Assembly: GCA_002413395.1 (NCBI GenBank)
Contig: DHWX01000009.1
Span: forward strand, 91,048 to 155,047
Length of the DNA: 64,000 bases
Source: Polaromonas sp. UBA5171
GTDB taxonomy: Bacteria > Pseudomonadota > Gammaproteobacteria > Burkholderiales > Burkholderiaceae_C
Direction of reading: 5' to 3'
Shown here: piece after piece, positions 40,665 through 50,753 of the stretch
Layout: each line of letters begins with the position of its first letter
How positions within the stretch are numbered: position 1 is the stretch's first letter
Notes under the pieces: generated by a model
Seen by the model: only the letters and a program-made list of their open reading frames with translations
Told to the model about the DNA's origin: nothing
Database searches by the model: none
Made by a program: the position numbers and the translations under genes

Positions 40665-41300
40665 TCAGCGTCTCGCATTCTGCGGTGTTTCAAACGTAGC
40701 CTGTCGCAGAAACCCCGAGGGCTCCTGCAAGGCGGAAGTACCGGCAAACTGCTTGTGCGCGGCCAGCAACTCCTCAAGCCTGGCATCGCGCACCATCGGG
40801 CCTTGCGGTGAGGTCACAACCAGCTGCAGCGGCTCGGATGCCTGGGCCAGCTGAGGCGCGGAGTCGGACACCGAGAGACCTGCCGCATGCCACGCTATTG
40901 TAAAAACCGCCGTCAGCGAAGCCAGTCCAGCCACCAGTTTCCAGCGAAACATGCCATCGTTGGATGCCGGACCGCGGTGGTTCGATTCGTTCACTGCTGC
41001 CTCCATGATACGGCCCGCCGACTCAAGGTCAGAAGATCGGGGTGCTGCCATATTTGATGATTCTTGCGCAAGGCGCCGGTTGAGCTGGCTCACAAACGCC
41101 AGATCCGCACCGCGTACCACCACCGGCGCAGGAGACCGCAGTACCTCGCCAATCAGGTGGTAGGTGTTCCAGCTGGCCAGTGCGGATTGCGCGGATTCGT
41201 CATCCTGGCAAGCCCGGAGGGCCGCGACAAGATCCCCACCCCCCAATTGTCCATCGGCCAGGGCTGACAGCAGTTCTTTGGTTTGCATGGACGGTTTCAT
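40665..41300 (-). CDS. rseA: Anti-sigma-E factor RseA/MucA
   Basis: RseA binds sigma-E at the inner membrane. The 211-residue protein has an N-terminal anti-sigma domain (LLSALADGQLGG, WNTYHLIGEVLR), a single membrane segment around residues 130-148 (LVAGLASLTAVFTIAWHAAG), and a periplasmic tail. The start is uncertain: ATG 41300 or 41288, neither with a clear SD. It is between rpoE and rseB, as expected. Confidence 0.9.
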   Translation of the reverse strand: MKPSMQTKELLSALADGQLGGGDLVAALRACQDDESAQSALASWNTYHLIGEVLRSPAPVVVRGADLAFVSQLNRRLAQESSNMAAPRSSDLESAGRIMEAAVNESNHRGPASNDGMFRWKLVAGLASLTAVFTIAWHAAGLSVSDSAPQLAQASEPLQLVVTSPQGPMVRDARLEELLAAHKQFAGTSALQEPSGFLRQATFETPQNARR

Positions 41301-41401
41301 GGTATGGACGGGCAGTGGACCCACCGATTTTTGGGTAATTGAACGACTTGCTCTAACTCACCTAACACATGCTTCATGGGTCGCTTCTGGATGTCATCAT
41401 C

Positions 41402-42037
41402 TCACCAGCGCTTGCCCGACTGGTTTTCGAGCAAGGGCTTGACCTTCTCGGAAATCGCTTCACGCGCTCTGAAGATACGGGACCGCACCGTCCCTATGGG
41501 GCAACTCATAGCCTCCGCTATCTCTTCATAGCTAAAACCTTCTATTTCGCGCAAGGTAATGGCCTGACGGAGCTCTTCCGGCAGCGCCTCCAAAGCCGCA
41601 TTCACCATTTCCGCTATTTCCTTGCTGGCCAACACGGCGTCAGGCGTTTCCGAACTGATTAGTTCGTTTTCCACCGGGGAAGTTTCATCATCGTCCCCGG
41701 ATTTAAAGGAATTTTCCGAAACGGTCGGGTTCCGCTTGAGGTCCATCAAGGCCTTTTTGGCAGTATTGACTGCGATTCGGTACAGCCAGGTGTAGAACTG
41801 GGCCTCGCCTCTGAACTGAGCCAATGCCCGGTAGGCCCGAATAAATGTTTCCTGGGCAATATCTTCCACCAGGTCCACATCGCGTACCATGCGTCCGATC
41901 AGGCGCTGAATGCGTCGCTGGTATTTGATGACCAGCAACTCAAACGCCTTCTGATCACCCGCAACCGCACGCTCTACCAGCATGGTATCGCTATCGGGAG
42001 CGGTCCCCGCTTGCAATGGCGACAGGTCGGTGGTCAT
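41402..42037 (-). CDS. rpoE: RNA polymerase sigma factor RpoE
   Basis: This is an ECF sigma factor of the envelope-stress response. The 211-residue protein has region 2 (FELLVIKYQRRIQRLIGRMV, DIAQETFIRAYRAL, FYTWLYRIAVN) and region 4 (LPEELRQAITLREIEGFSYE, GTVRSRIFRAREA), and the genes for RseA, RseB and DegP follow. A longer acidic linker (SGDDDETSPVENE) separates the regions. Its ATG overlaps the stop codon of the upstream unknown membrane gene (ATGA), so it is translationally coupled to it. Confidence 0.97.
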   Translation of the reverse strand: MTTDLSPLQAGTAPDSDTMLVERAVAGDQKAFELLVIKYQRRIQRLIGRMVRDVDLVEDIAQETFIRAYRALAQFRGEAQFYTWLYRIAVNTAKKALMDLKRNPTVSENSFKSGDDDETSPVENELISSETPDAVLASKEIAEMVNAALEALPEELRQAITLREIEGFSYEEIAEAMSCPIGTVRSRIFRAREAISEKVKPLLENQSGKRW

Positions 42038-42615
42038 GGCTTTTTTCGCAAAAGATCAACAGGGTGCACGGAGTCCGATCCTGCCACAGCCGACAGCGGC
42101 TCGGCCTGCAACAAGTCATGCCGCCCAGACCGGGCAGATGACTTGCGCGGGGAATACACAGCCCGGCGCAGATCGAGCCAGCGCTCCGGAAAGGCACCTC
42201 GCTCCACCCAAAGCCACAACCTGGCATGGGCCTGGTTTTCGAGCCGAAGCAGCAGCATGCTCTGAAAATCGGCAATCACCGAGAGTTCATATACGGCAAT
42301 TCCCGTCTGGTAGCCCTTGCTCTCCCAACGCCAGACTTCCCCATTCCAGGCCAACTGACCCACAGCGGCGTTATTCCAGCCGCTACGCACTGCCATGCCC
42401 GCACCCAACACAACTGCGAGTGTCAAAACCTTTCGCCAATCGAGCGGCCGAGTGGCGTCAAGGGAAAGCAGCACGGCCAGAGAACCGGCAAGCCAGAGCC
42501 CCAATAATAGCCATCCGAGAAAGCGCGAATACCCCAACGGATAAACGACCGGCGGGGCTTGGTGTGTGGTCAAGGCAGTCGGCGGTTTGGTGCGTACTTG
42601 AAAGGATGAAATCAA
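42034..42615 (-). CDS. Membrane protein of unknown function coupled to rpoE
   Basis: The 193-residue protein has two adjacent hydrophobic segments (GWLLLGLWLAGSLAVLLSL and VLTLAVVLGAGMAV) near the N-terminus and a C-terminal soluble part with RSGWNNAAVGQLAWNGEVWR and ERWLDLRRAVYSPRKSS. The layout resembles YgfX/CptA-like proteins, but this is not certain. The start appears to be TTG at 42615, 6 bp after the fabF stop; no ATG fits. The end overlaps rpoE by ATGA. Confidence 0.7.
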   Translation of the reverse strand: MISSFQVRTKPPTALTTHQAPPVVYPLGYSRFLGWLLLGLWLAGSLAVLLSLDATRPLDWRKVLTLAVVLGAGMAVRSGWNNAAVGQLAWNGEVWRWESKGYQTGIAVYELSVIADFQSMLLLRLENQAHARLWLWVERGAFPERWLDLRRAVYSPRKSSARSGRHDLLQAEPLSAVAGSDSVHPVDLLRKKP

Positions 42616-42621
42616 GCCGCG

Positions 42622-43866
42622 TCAAACGCGCTTGAATACCAGTGTGCCGTTGGTGCCACCAAATCCAAAATTGTTTTTAACGGCGAACTCAATCCTCGCA
42701 TCACGGGCGGTGTTCGCGCAGTAGTCCAGGTCGCACTCCGGGTCCTGATTGAAGATGTTGATGGTTGGAGGGATTTTCTGGTGCTGCAATGCAAGCACGG
42801 TGAACACCGACTCGATGCCGCCCGCCCCACCCAGCAAGTGACCCGTCATGGACTTGGTCGAGCTGACCACCATACTCTTGGCGTGGCTGCCAAATGCCGC
42901 CTTGATGGCATTCGTTTCATTCAAGTCTCCCAGCGGCGTGGACGTGCCATGGGCATTGAGGTACTGAACCTGATCGGCATTGATGCCGGCGTTGTTCAAT
43001 GCCATGAGCATGGAGCGGCGGGGACCATCAATGTCGGGCGAGGTCATGTGATACGCGTCAGAGCTCATGCCAAATCCGATGACTTCGGCGTAAATTTTCG
43101 CGCCACGCGCCTTGGCGTGCTCATACTCTTCGAGCACCACAACGCCACTGCCCTCACCCAGTACAAAGCCATCACGGTCCTTGTCCCAAGGACGCGAAGC
43201 TGTTCCCGGATCTTCATTGCGGGTCGAAAGTGCGCGGGCCGCAGCAAAGCCGCCAACACCCAGTGGTGAAATGGTCGCCTCAGCCCCGCCGGCTACCATC
43301 ACGTCGCAGTCGCCGTACTCAATCATGCGTGCCGACAGGCCAATGGCATGGAGGCCCGTGGTACAGGCCGTCACGACCGCGATGCTTGGACCCTTGAAGC
43401 CGAACTTGATCGATACATGCCCGGAGATCATGTTGATGATCGACGCAGGCACGAAAAACGGGGAAATGCGGCGCGGACCACGACTGACCAGTTCGGAGTG
43501 CATCTGCTCGATCAACGGCAAGCCACCAATGCCCGAACCGATATTGCAACCAATGCGCGTGGCCAGTTCATCGTCGAGTTCCTCACCCGTAGGCAAGCCG
43601 CTATCGGCCACCGCCTGACATGCCGCCGCCAGCCCAAGGTGAATGAAGCGGTCCATATGCCGGGCATCTTTTTCGGAAATGTAATCCGTAATATTGAACC
43701 CTTTGACCTCACCGGCAAATCTGCATGCGAGATTGCTCGCATCAAATAGGGTAATCAGGTCAATGCCGGGTGTTCCGGCCAGCAAGTTGGTCCAGGCGTC
43801 GGCCACGGTATTGCCTACCGGACTGACACAACCCAGACCTGTCACGACGACACGACGACGGCTCAT
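42622..43866 (-). CDS. fabF: 3-oxoacyl-[ACP] synthase II
   Basis: FabF elongates acyl-ACP. The 414-residue thiolase-fold enzyme has the Cys nucleophile in [12 protein letters not shown] and two catalytic His, in [11 protein letters not shown] and [13 protein letters not shown], plus the C-terminal [14 protein letters not shown]. It follows acpP; a strong terminator lies 13 bp before its start, so fabF expression probably depends on read-through. Confidence 0.97.
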   Translation of the reverse strand: MSRRRVVVTGLGCVSPVGNTVADAWTNLLAGTPGIDLITLFDASNLACRFAGEVKGFNITDYISEKDARHMDRFIHLGLAAACQAVADSGLPTGEELDDELATRIGCNIGSGIGGLPLIEQMHSELVSRGPRRISPFFVPASIINMISGHVSIKFGFKGPSIAVVTACTTGLHAIGLSARMIEYGDCDVMVAGGAEATISPLGVGGFAAARALSTRNEDPGTASRPWDKDRDGFVLGEGSGVVVLEEYEHAKARGAKIYAEVIGFGMSSDAYHMTSPDIDGPRRSMLMALNNAGINADQVQYLNAHGTSTPLGDLNETNAIKAAFGSHAKSMVVSSTKSMTGHLLGGAGGIESVFTVLALQHQKIPPTINIFNQDPECDLDYCANTARDARIEFAVKNNFGFGGTNGTLVFKRV

Positions 43867-43878
43867 TCAGTGATCCTG

Positions 43879-43914
43879 AAAAAAAACCTGAAAAATCGCA
43901 ACCGATTTTTCAGG
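43879..43914 (-). terminator. Intrinsic terminator between acpP and fabF
   Basis: On the minus strand CCTGAAAAATCG pairs with CGATTTTTCAGG (12 bp) around a GGTTGC or shorter loop, followed by eight T residues (43886-43879). It lies between the acpP stop and the fabF SD. It should cap the abundant acpP transcript and let only some polymerase reach fabF. Confidence 0.9.
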
Positions 43915-43964
43915 CTTGCTGTGGGCAAAAACGAAAGCGGGAAAAGCCGCAAGGGCTTTGAACC

Positions 43965-44309
<345 letters not shown>

Positions 44310-44366
44310 TTAGCACTGTCAATCTGTCGTCTCCAACGAAACAGACAAGATCAACCGTTCTGCCTA

Positions 44367-45113
44367 TTACATATACATGCCGCCGTTAACATGAATTTCC
44401 TGCCCGGTAATGTAAGCAGCTTGGGGACTGGCTACAAAAGCCACGGCATGCGCAATATCCTGGGGTTTCCCAAGATGGCCCAGTGGAATCTGGCTCAAAA
44501 GCATTCTTTGCTGTTCTTCGGGCAAGTTCGCTGTCATGTCAGTCTCAATAAAGCCGGGTGCCACGCAATTGACCGTGATATTGCGCGAACCCAGTTCGCG
44601 CGCCAGCGCGCGCGTCATCCCGGCTACGCCTGCCTTGGCTGCGGCGTAGTTGGACTGACCAGCATTGCCCGACGCGCCCACCACAGAGGTGATGCTGATG
44701 ATGCGACCATAACGTTGCTTCATCATGACACGCATCACTGCACGGCTCATGCGAAACACCGCTTTGAGATTGGTATCGAGTACCGCATCCCAGTCCTCAT
44801 CCTTCAGCCGCATCGCCAGCATGTCGCGTGTAATCCCGGCGTTGTTCACCAGCACCTGCAAACCGCCGTGTTCCTTGACAATGCTGTCAATCAGCGCCTC
44901 GGCAGCAGCCGCATCGTTCACGTTCAGGTTCTTGCCGGTACAGCCCGGAAATTCGGCAAGGGTGTGGCTGATTTTTGCGGCTCCCTCATCGCTGGTTGCC
45001 GTGCCAATCACCTTCAGGCCCTTTTGGGCCAACTCCAAGGCAATGGCGGCGCCTATGCCGCGCGATGCACCAGTAACCAACGCGACCTGACTTTCAAATT
45101 TAACCTCGCTCAT
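44367..45113 (-). CDS. fabG: 3-oxoacyl-[ACP] reductase
   Basis: FabG reduces beta-ketoacyl-ACP with NADPH. The 248-residue short-chain dehydrogenase has the cofactor motif VTGASRGIGAAIALEL, NNAGITRD, and catalytic Ser/Tyr/Lys in ITSVVGASGNAGQSNYAAAK. It overlaps the fabD stop codon by ATGA, in the usual fabH-fabD-fabG-acpP order. Confidence 0.97.
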   Translation of the reverse strand: MSEVKFESQVALVTGASRGIGAAIALELAQKGLKVIGTATSDEGAAKISHTLAEFPGCTGKNLNVNDAAAAEALIDSIVKEHGGLQVLVNNAGITRDMLAMRLKDEDWDAVLDTNLKAVFRMSRAVMRVMMKQRYGRIISITSVVGASGNAGQSNYAAAKAGVAGMTRALARELGSRNITVNCVAPGFIETDMTANLPEEQQRMLLSQIPLGHLGKPQDIAHAVAFVASPQAAYITGQEIHVNGGMYM

Positions 45114-46060
45114 GCCAGCATCTCCTTCACTACAGCCATCGAGGCTGGATCGAACAAAGGCGCACCCGTCAATTCAGGATCAATTCTTTTGACTATGCCA
45201 GCCAACACCTTTCCCGGTCCGCATTCGACAATGCAGGTCAGTCCCCGCGCCTTGATGGATTGAACACATTCAACCCATCGCACAGGGCCAAACGCCTGTT
45301 CATACAGCGCCGTCCGAATATGGTCGACATCCACCTCGATCGCGGCCCTGATATTGTTGATGACAGGAATCTTGGGGGCAGCAAAATGGATGCTCGCCAG
45401 TTTTTCCTTGAGTTTTTCCGCCGCCGGTTTCATCAAACTTGAGTGGAATGGTGCTGAAACAGTCAAAAGCAAGGCGCGCTTGGCACCATTGGCCTTGAGC
45501 ACCTCACAGGCTTTGTCCACCGCAGCCTTGCTGCCCGCAATGACTGTCTGCATCGGGTCGTTAAAGTTGACGGCCTCCACCACTTCCGGCGTATTGGATC
45601 CAAACGTTCGCACGGCTTCGGCGCATCCTTCGATAACCTTGCCAGCTTCCAGTCCCAGAATTGCGGCCATCGCACCCCTGCCCAAAGGAACCGCATCCTG
45701 CATCGCCTGCGCGCGAAAGCGCACCAGCGGAGCAGCCTGCGCCAGAGTCAGTACGCCAGACGCCACCAGCGCGGAATATTCGCCCAGTGAATGGCCAGCC
45801 ACTACGGCCGGCCCAACGCCAGTTTCAGCCACCCAGACCCGATGAGCCGCCACACCTGCCACCAGCATCACCGGCTGGGTATTGATTGTCAAGGCCAGCG
45901 TTTCCTTGGGGCCGTCCTTGATCAACCGCCCCACATCCTGGCCGAGCGCATCCGAGGCTTCCACCAGTGTTTGCCTGACGACTGGGTGGTCGCCCCATGC
46001 GTCCAGCATGCCAACCGACTGCGAGCCCTGCCCGGGAAAAACAAACGCGAAAGATTTCAA
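45110..46060 (-). CDS. fabD: Malonyl-CoA:ACP transacylase
   Basis: FabD loads malonate onto AcpP. The 316-residue protein begins FAFVFPGQGSQSVGML, has nucleophile Ser in AGHSLGEYSALVASG, Arg in LVRFRAQAMQ, and the catalytic His in VSAPFHSSLMKPA. It follows fabH after a 129-bp gap in which no gene was seen. Confidence 0.97.
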   Translation of the reverse strand: MKSFAFVFPGQGSQSVGMLDAWGDHPVVRQTLVEASDALGQDVGRLIKDGPKETLALTINTQPVMLVAGVAAHRVWVAETGVGPAVVAGHSLGEYSALVASGVLTLAQAAPLVRFRAQAMQDAVPLGRGAMAAILGLEAGKVIEGCAEAVRTFGSNTPEVVEAVNFNDPMQTVIAGSKAAVDKACEVLKANGAKRALLLTVSAPFHSSLMKPAAEKLKEKLASIHFAAPKIPVINNIRAAIEVDVDHIRTALYEQAFGPVRWVECVQSIKARGLTCIVECGPGKVLAGIVKRIDPELTGAPLFDPASMAVVKEMLA

Positions 46061-46189
46061 ATTCCGACTCCCTTTTTCATGCGTTTCAAGCCCTGATAGG
46101 TTTCAGCGCTGATTTCAAGAAAAGAATTATGAGCATGCCATGGCTTGGCCCGCTTGAACTGCACCAGAAATTTTTCCGCGCTGGCCGCC

Positions 46190-47167
46190 TCAGTAGTTGA
46201 GGATCACCGCACCCCATGTGAAGCCCCCACCCACACCTTCGAGCATGAGGGTATCGCCTTTTTTGACCTTGCCACTGCGCACGGAAACATCCAGCGCGAG
46301 CGGGATTGATGCCGCTGAGGTGTTGCCATGCTGGTCCACCGTGACAATCATCTTCTCCAATGGCATCTTCAACTTCCTGGTGGTGCTCTGCATAATGCGA
46401 ATATTGGCTTGGTGCGGAATCATCCAGTCGATATCCGTCTCAGTCAGGTTTGCCTTGGTCAGCGCTGCGCGGGCTGTGCCTTCGAGCATGCCCACGGCCA
46501 GCTTGAACACGGCCTGTCCATCCATTGTCAGGAGCGGGCTTCCCATCACCTGACCGCCCGATACATGACCCGGTACGCACAAGATACCCACATACTTGCC
46601 GTCTGCGTGCAAATCGCTGGCGAGGATGCCGGGTGTATCCGAGGCTTCAAGCACCACCGCGCCGGCGCCATCACCAAATAGCACGCAAGTGGTTCGATCT
46701 GAAAAATCCAGTATGCGCGAAAACACTTCCGCGCCAATCACCAGCGCCCTTGAGGCTGAACCCGATTTGATCATCGCGTCGGCAACGGTCAGTGCATAGA
46801 TAAATCCGGAGCAGACTGCCTGAACATCAAATGCCGGGCAACCGGCAATACCCAGCTTGTTCTGCACAATGCACGCCACGGACGGAAACACCATATCTGG
46901 CGTGGATGTTGCAACAATAATGAGGTCAATCTCCGATGCCTGCACACCTGCAGCTTCCAATGCGTTTCGGGCGGCTACCGTGGCCAGATCACTACTGGAA
47001 ACATCGGGCGCGGCGAAATGGCGAGCCCGGATGCCGGTTCGCTCCACAATCCATTCGTCGGAAGTTTCAACGCCCTTGAGGGCCAGTTCGGCAGCGAGCT
47101 CGGCATTGGTGAGACGGCCCGGTGGCAAATAGCTCCCAGTACCGGTGATGCGTGAATAACGAGTCAT
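46190..47167 (-). CDS. fabH: 3-oxoacyl-[ACP] synthase III
   Basis: FabH starts fatty-acid chains from acetyl-CoA and malonyl-ACP. The 325-residue protein has catalytic Cys in [13 protein letters not shown], His in [13 protein letters not shown], and Asn in [13 protein letters not shown]. The ATG at 47167 gives the expected start [13 protein letters not shown]; a TTG at 47182 is in frame but adds only five residues. It lies 15 bp after plsX. Confidence 0.97.
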   Translation of the reverse strand: MTRYSRITGTGSYLPPGRLTNAELAAELALKGVETSDEWIVERTGIRARHFAAPDVSSSDLATVAARNALEAAGVQASEIDLIIVATSTPDMVFPSVACIVQNKLGIAGCPAFDVQAVCSGFIYALTVADAMIKSGSASRALVIGAEVFSRILDFSDRTTCVLFGDGAGAVVLEASDTPGILASDLHADGKYVGILCVPGHVSGGQVMGSPLLTMDGQAVFKLAVGMLEGTARAALTKANLTETDIDWMIPHQANIRIMQSTTRKLKMPLEKMIVTVDQHGNTSAASIPLALDVSVRSGKVKKGDTLMLEGVGGGFTWGAVILNY

Positions 47168-47182
47168 GAATGAGTGTGCCAA

Positions 47183-48295
47183 TTAATGTGCCGGTGTTGA
47201 AACGGGCGAGTCAAGTGCCATGGAGGAAACCACCGGCGATGCATCCGCTGGCATGACCACATGCGCCGCAACCAGCAAAGGTGAAGCATGATCAATGCGT
47301 TCGCGAACCCTCTCAAGCAAATTGTTCCGAGCCGCATCATAAGCCCGATTCAGCGCCCACTCAAACGCAAAAGAATCTGCCGAACCATGGCTCTTGAAAA
47401 CCAGGCCGCGCAGGCCCAGCAATGCAGCGCCGTTGTAGCGTCGATGATCGACTCGCCTTTTGAGCGCAGATAGAATAGGATAGGCGATGATAGCTGCGAT
47501 TTTTGTGAAAATATTGCGCGAAAACTCCCGCTTTAAAAATTCACTGATCATCGACGCCAAGCCTTCGCTGGTCTTGAGCGCCACGTTGCCAACAAAACCG
47601 TCACAAACCACAATCTCCACCGTACCTTTGAAAATATCGTTGCCTTCAACATTCCCATAGAAATTCAAGTCACCGGAATTGGAAGCGGATCGGAGCAGTT
47701 CACCTGCTTTTTTAATGACTTCATTGCCTTTAATGGCTTCTTCACCAATATTGAGCAAGCCAACCGATGGGTTACTGTTGCCGCTAAGCACAGACACCAG
47801 CGCCGAGCCGATCACAGCGAACTGCAGCAGATGCTCCGCCGAACAGTCCACATTAGCGCCCATGTCCAGCACTGTAGTGGCCGCGCCCATCACGTTTGGA
47901 ATTTGCCCTGCAATAGCCGGCCGGTCAATGCCATCCATGGTTTTCAGAACATAGCGGGCAATAGCCATAAGAGCTGCAGTGTTACCCGCTGAGACGGCCG
48001 CTTGGGCGAGGCCATTCTTGACCTGATTCATCGCTACCCGCATGGATGAATCCTTCTTGCGTCGCAAAGCGATTTCCAGTGGATCATCCATGGTAACAAC
48101 TTCGCTGGCAGCAATAATCTGGCAGCGGGCGCTTGATTGCAGTCGGTCATACAGCGGATGCGCCGCCAAAGCATCAGGCTGGCCCACTAGAGCCAGCGAG
48201 GCATCCAAGTGAGCATCCAGAAATGCCAGACATGCCGGGAGGGTGACAGCGGGACCGAAGTCCCCGCCCATGGCATCTACAGCGATCCTGATCAT
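47183..48295 (-). CDS. plsX: Phosphate acyltransferase PlsX
   Basis: PlsX makes acyl-phosphate from acyl-ACP for phospholipid synthesis. The 370-residue protein shows [43 protein letters not shown] and [16 protein letters not shown], all typical. It follows rpmF after an 85-bp gap that contains a hairpin with a T-rich tail. Confidence 0.97.
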   Translation of the reverse strand: MIRIAVDAMGGDFGPAVTLPACLAFLDAHLDASLALVGQPDALAAHPLYDRLQSSARCQIIAASEVVTMDDPLEIALRRKKDSSMRVAMNQVKNGLAQAAVSAGNTAALMAIARYVLKTMDGIDRPAIAGQIPNVMGAATTVLDMGANVDCSAEHLLQFAVIGSALVSVLSGNSNPSVGLLNIGEEAIKGNEVIKKAGELLRSASNSGDLNFYGNVEGNDIFKGTVEIVVCDGFVGNVALKTSEGLASMISEFLKREFSRNIFTKIAAIIAYPILSALKRRVDHRRYNGAALLGLRGLVFKSHGSADSFAFEWALNRAYDAARNNLLERVRERIDHASPLLVAAHVVMPADASPVVSSMALDSPVSTPAH

Positions 48296-48330
48296 GAGAA
48301 GATCGGTGCAGTCACGAATTGGGGGTTGCG

Positions 48331-48362
48331 CAAAAGAAAGGCCCGCAGGATAAGTGCGGGCC
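48331..48362 (-). terminator. Partial terminator between rpmF and plsX
   Basis: On the minus strand GGCCCGCA (48362-48355) pairs with TGCGGGCC (48347-48340) around a 7-base loop, followed by TTTCTTTTG. It would cap rpmF mRNA while permitting some read-through into plsX-fab genes. Confidence 0.8.
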
Positions 48363-48380
48363 GACTCCGAAAGCGTGAAA

Positions 48381-48563
48381 TTACGCTTCAGCTTTGGTTT
48401 TCAACACTTTGCGACCACGGTAGAAACCGGTAGGGCTGATGTGGTGACGCAAATGGGTTTCGCCGGTGGTTGATTCCACAGCAATACCTGGCACAGTCAG
48501 TGCATTGTGTGAACGGTGCATACCGCGCTTGGAAGGTGACTTTTTGTTCTGCTGGACGGCCAT
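48381..48563 (-). CDS. rpmF: 50S ribosomal protein L32
   Basis: The 60-residue basic protein starts [20 protein letters not shown] and contains a [14 protein letters not shown] tail, typical L32 without the zinc cysteines of some species. AGGAG lies upstream of the ATG at 48563. It links ribosome and membrane synthesis in the DUF177-rpmF-plsX-fab cluster. Confidence 0.97.
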   Translation of the reverse strand: MAVQQNKKSPSKRGMHRSHNALTVPGIAVESTTGETHLRHHISPTGFYRGRKVLKTKAEA

Positions 48564-48670
48564 AATCCGCTCCTGAGGGGGTATTAAGTTAATAGTTGCG
48601 CACCAAATTTTTCAACTGCGGAACCGGGCCGTATGGGCCCCTATCACTGCATTGGTACGCGAAGCTTTTG

Positions 48671-48702
48671 ATTATAGCTCGATTCTGGGCCACCTTTATC
48701 AA
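48671..48702 (-). promoter_or_regulatory. Candidate rpmF promoter
   Basis: A perfect TATAAT lies on the minus strand (48676-48671), with TTGATA at 48702-48697; the 20-bp spacing is longer than ideal. Start would be near 48664, giving a leader of about 100 bases. It lies in the 198-bp gap between DUF177 and rpmF, which shows no gene. Confidence 0.45.
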
Positions 48703-48761
48703 AAGCCCCTTCACCAGTCGATGAGGCACGACAAACACACGCTGCAAGCTCGGAAATCAAT

Positions 48762-49301
48762 CTACTTTCTTTTAAGTTGCGCCAATGCCGCAAAGGGATT
48801 CGGCTTCGCGTCGGATGCGCCCACAACATCAGCCTCACCGACACGCAGCATCGGAGCAACCGGGCATGAGTCATGCATAGGAACCAGCGGCAACGCCATC
48901 AACAGCTCATCCTCCAGCAAGGCGAGCAAATCAAACTGAGGCTCCATGACCAGCAGGTCTTCTTCGGACTGGTCATCTTCAGCCATGGCAATATCTTCGG
49001 TGGCCACAAAGCGGTACCATTGATTGACTTCCAGCGGCGCGAGGACGATCCCCATGCAACGCTGGCAGGTCAGGGGTACCGACGTTTTGGCCTGGAGATG
49101 CAACCACACTTCATCGTCGGCACCCGGGAGCGATCGAAATTCGGCCCTGGCCTCCCACTGAACGGATAAATCTGGCTGTAGTCCTTGTGTTTCCTGCGCA
49201 AGGCGCTTCAGTTTTTGAAGCAAAGTACTTGCAACAAGCGGCACGCCATCTTGGGCGAGGGCCTGCATATTGAGCCGATTGGCTTGAAATGAGCTGGACA
49301 T
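48762..49301 (-). CDS. DUF177 / YceD-family protein
   Basis: The 179-residue protein contains the central VPLTCQRCMGIVLAPLEVNQ (CxxC), a following acidic segment (AEDDQSEEDLLVMEPQFDLL), and a C-terminal DSCPVAPM. This is the YceD pattern; YceD is always found next to rpmF and has been linked to 23S rRNA accumulation. It diverges from maf with only 25 bp between the starts. Confidence 0.9.
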   Translation of the reverse strand: MSSSFQANRLNMQALAQDGVPLVASTLLQKLKRLAQETQGLQPDLSVQWEARAEFRSLPGADDEVWLHLQAKTSVPLTCQRCMGIVLAPLEVNQWYRFVATEDIAMAEDDQSEEDLLVMEPQFDLLALLEDELLMALPLVPMHDSCPVAPMLRVGEADVVGASDAKPNPFAALAQLKRK

Positions 49302-49326
49302 GCTTGCAGTGTAAGAGAATCAGGAC

Positions 49327-49968
49327 ATGAACTCTGAAAACCTGCGGGTTGACGCATCCACCACAAGCCGCCCACTGGTTCTGGGCTCGACCTCACGCTA
49401 TCGACGCGAACTGCTGCTGCGCCTGCAAATTCCGTTTGATGTGGTCGCGCCCGATGTGGATGAATCTCCCTTGCCTGGCGAGACCCCGCGCGCAATTGCC
49501 GAACGCCTGGCTCTGGTCAAGGCGCGCGCAGTTGCCCGTATTTTTCCCCACGCCGTGATCATTGGCGCTGACCAGGTGGCCGACCTCAATGGCCTGCCAC
49601 TGGGCAAACCAGGTACCTATGAAAGGGCGATCGTGCAATTGCGGCAAATGCGAGGGCAGACTGTGGTGTTCCAAACCGCAGTAGCCGTAGTGTGCCTGGA
49701 AAGCGGGTTTGAACAAAGCAGCCTGGCTGCGGTTCAGGTAAGGTTTCGCCATCTGACGGATGGCGAGATTGAAAACTACCTGCATGCCGACCAACCCTAC
49801 GACTGCGCTGGCAGCGCCAGGAGCGAAGGCTTGGGTATCGCGTTGCTGGAGTCGATTGACAGCGATGACCCCACAGCGCTGGTCGGGCTGCCGCTAATCC
49901 GAACCTGCAAAATGATCCAGGCCGCCGGTCTTATCCTGCTTCCAGACCAGAAGATTCACGCATCATGA
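49327..49968 (+). CDS. Maf/YceF-like nucleotide pyrophosphatase
   Basis: The 213-residue protein shows LVLGSTSRYRRELLLRLQIP, SPLPGETPRAIAERLALVKA, IIGADQVADLNGLPLGKPGT and the DCAGSARSEGLG segment, typical of the YceF branch of Maf proteins, which hydrolyse modified nucleotides such as 7-methyl-GTP. It overlaps the downstream methylase gene by ATGA. Confidence 0.92.
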   Translation: MNSENLRVDASTTSRPLVLGSTSRYRRELLLRLQIPFDVVAPDVDESPLPGETPRAIAERLALVKARAVARIFPHAVIIGADQVADLNGLPLGKPGTYERAIVQLRQMRGQTVVFQTAVAVVCLESGFEQSSLAAVQVRFRHLTDGEIENYLHADQPYDCAGSARSEGLGIALLESIDSDDPTALVGLPLIRTCKMIQAAGLILLPDQKIHAS

Positions 49969-50732
49969 GCACGATCACTAAAGGCAAACTTTACCTGGTA
50001 CCTGCACCGCTCGATTTCGGCTGTGACTCTCAAGCTCCCCTGCAAGACGTGATGCCCTGGCATACGCTGCAAGTCGCTGCCCGACTGCCCTGCTGGATTT
50101 GCGAGAACGCCAAAAGTGCACGCGCCTATTTGAAGCGCATTGACGAACTGCAACCCCTGACCCATGCACTGCGGTCGCTTCAAATTCAGGAGCTTCCACG
50201 CGAGGTACATAAAAAAGGCGATCACACCGGCAACTTCGATGCACGGCCGCTGCTCGTGGCTGCCATGGAAGGGTGTGACATGGGCCTGATCAGTGAAGCG
50301 GGCATGCCCGCCATCGCCGACCCGGGTTCGTCGGTGGTACGCGCAGCCCATGACCTCGGGGTTCAGGTGATCCCGCTCACGGGGCCTATGTCGCTGATGC
50401 TGGCGCTGGCCGCGAGCGGCCTTAATGGTCAGAATTTCGCGTTTGTCGGCTACCTGCCGCAAGAAGCGAGCGACCGCGCCCAGCGTATCCGGGAGTTGGA
50501 ATCGCTGGCGCTGAAAACCGGTCAGACCCAGCTCTTTATTGAAACCCCCTACCGCAATGTTGCCCTGTTGCTGGCACTTCTAAAAACGCTTCAGGGCACG
50601 ACCCGGCTGGCGCTAAGCTGTGGTTTGACGATGGACAAAGGCTGGTCGAGGAGTGCCCATGTCAGCGCCTGGCGACAGGACCAGCTGGGCCAAACACTGG
50701 ATTTGCCGACCGTTTATTGCATAGGCCGCTAA
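49965..50732 (+). CDS. RsmI-like SAM-dependent (tetrapyrrole-methylase-fold) methyltransferase
   Basis: The 255-residue protein has GKLYLVPAPLD, MGLISEAGMPAIADPGSSVV, RAAHDLGVQVIPLTGPMSLM and FAFVGYLPQE, a pattern of the YraL/RsmI fold. RsmI itself 2'-O-methylates C1402 of 16S rRNA, is longer (about 285) and has a stricter GTPxGN N-terminus; here it is VPAPLDF. This is likely a paralogue with a different RNA target. It overlaps maf by ATGA. Confidence 0.8.
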   Translation: MSTITKGKLYLVPAPLDFGCDSQAPLQDVMPWHTLQVAARLPCWICENAKSARAYLKRIDELQPLTHALRSLQIQELPREVHKKGDHTGNFDARPLLVAAMEGCDMGLISEAGMPAIADPGSSVVRAAHDLGVQVIPLTGPMSLMLALAASGLNGQNFAFVGYLPQEASDRAQRIRELESLALKTGQTQLFIETPYRNVALLLALLKTLQGTTRLALSCGLTMDKGWSRSAHVSAWRQDQLGQTLDLPTVYCIGR

Positions 50733-50753
50733 AACAGCCGCTACCCCATCGGG

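Noticed and set aside
39584..42037. Missing rseC as evidence of a broken stress operon
   Set aside because: Many betaproteobacteria have rpoE-rseA-rseB-degP without an adjacent rseC; all four genes here are intact.
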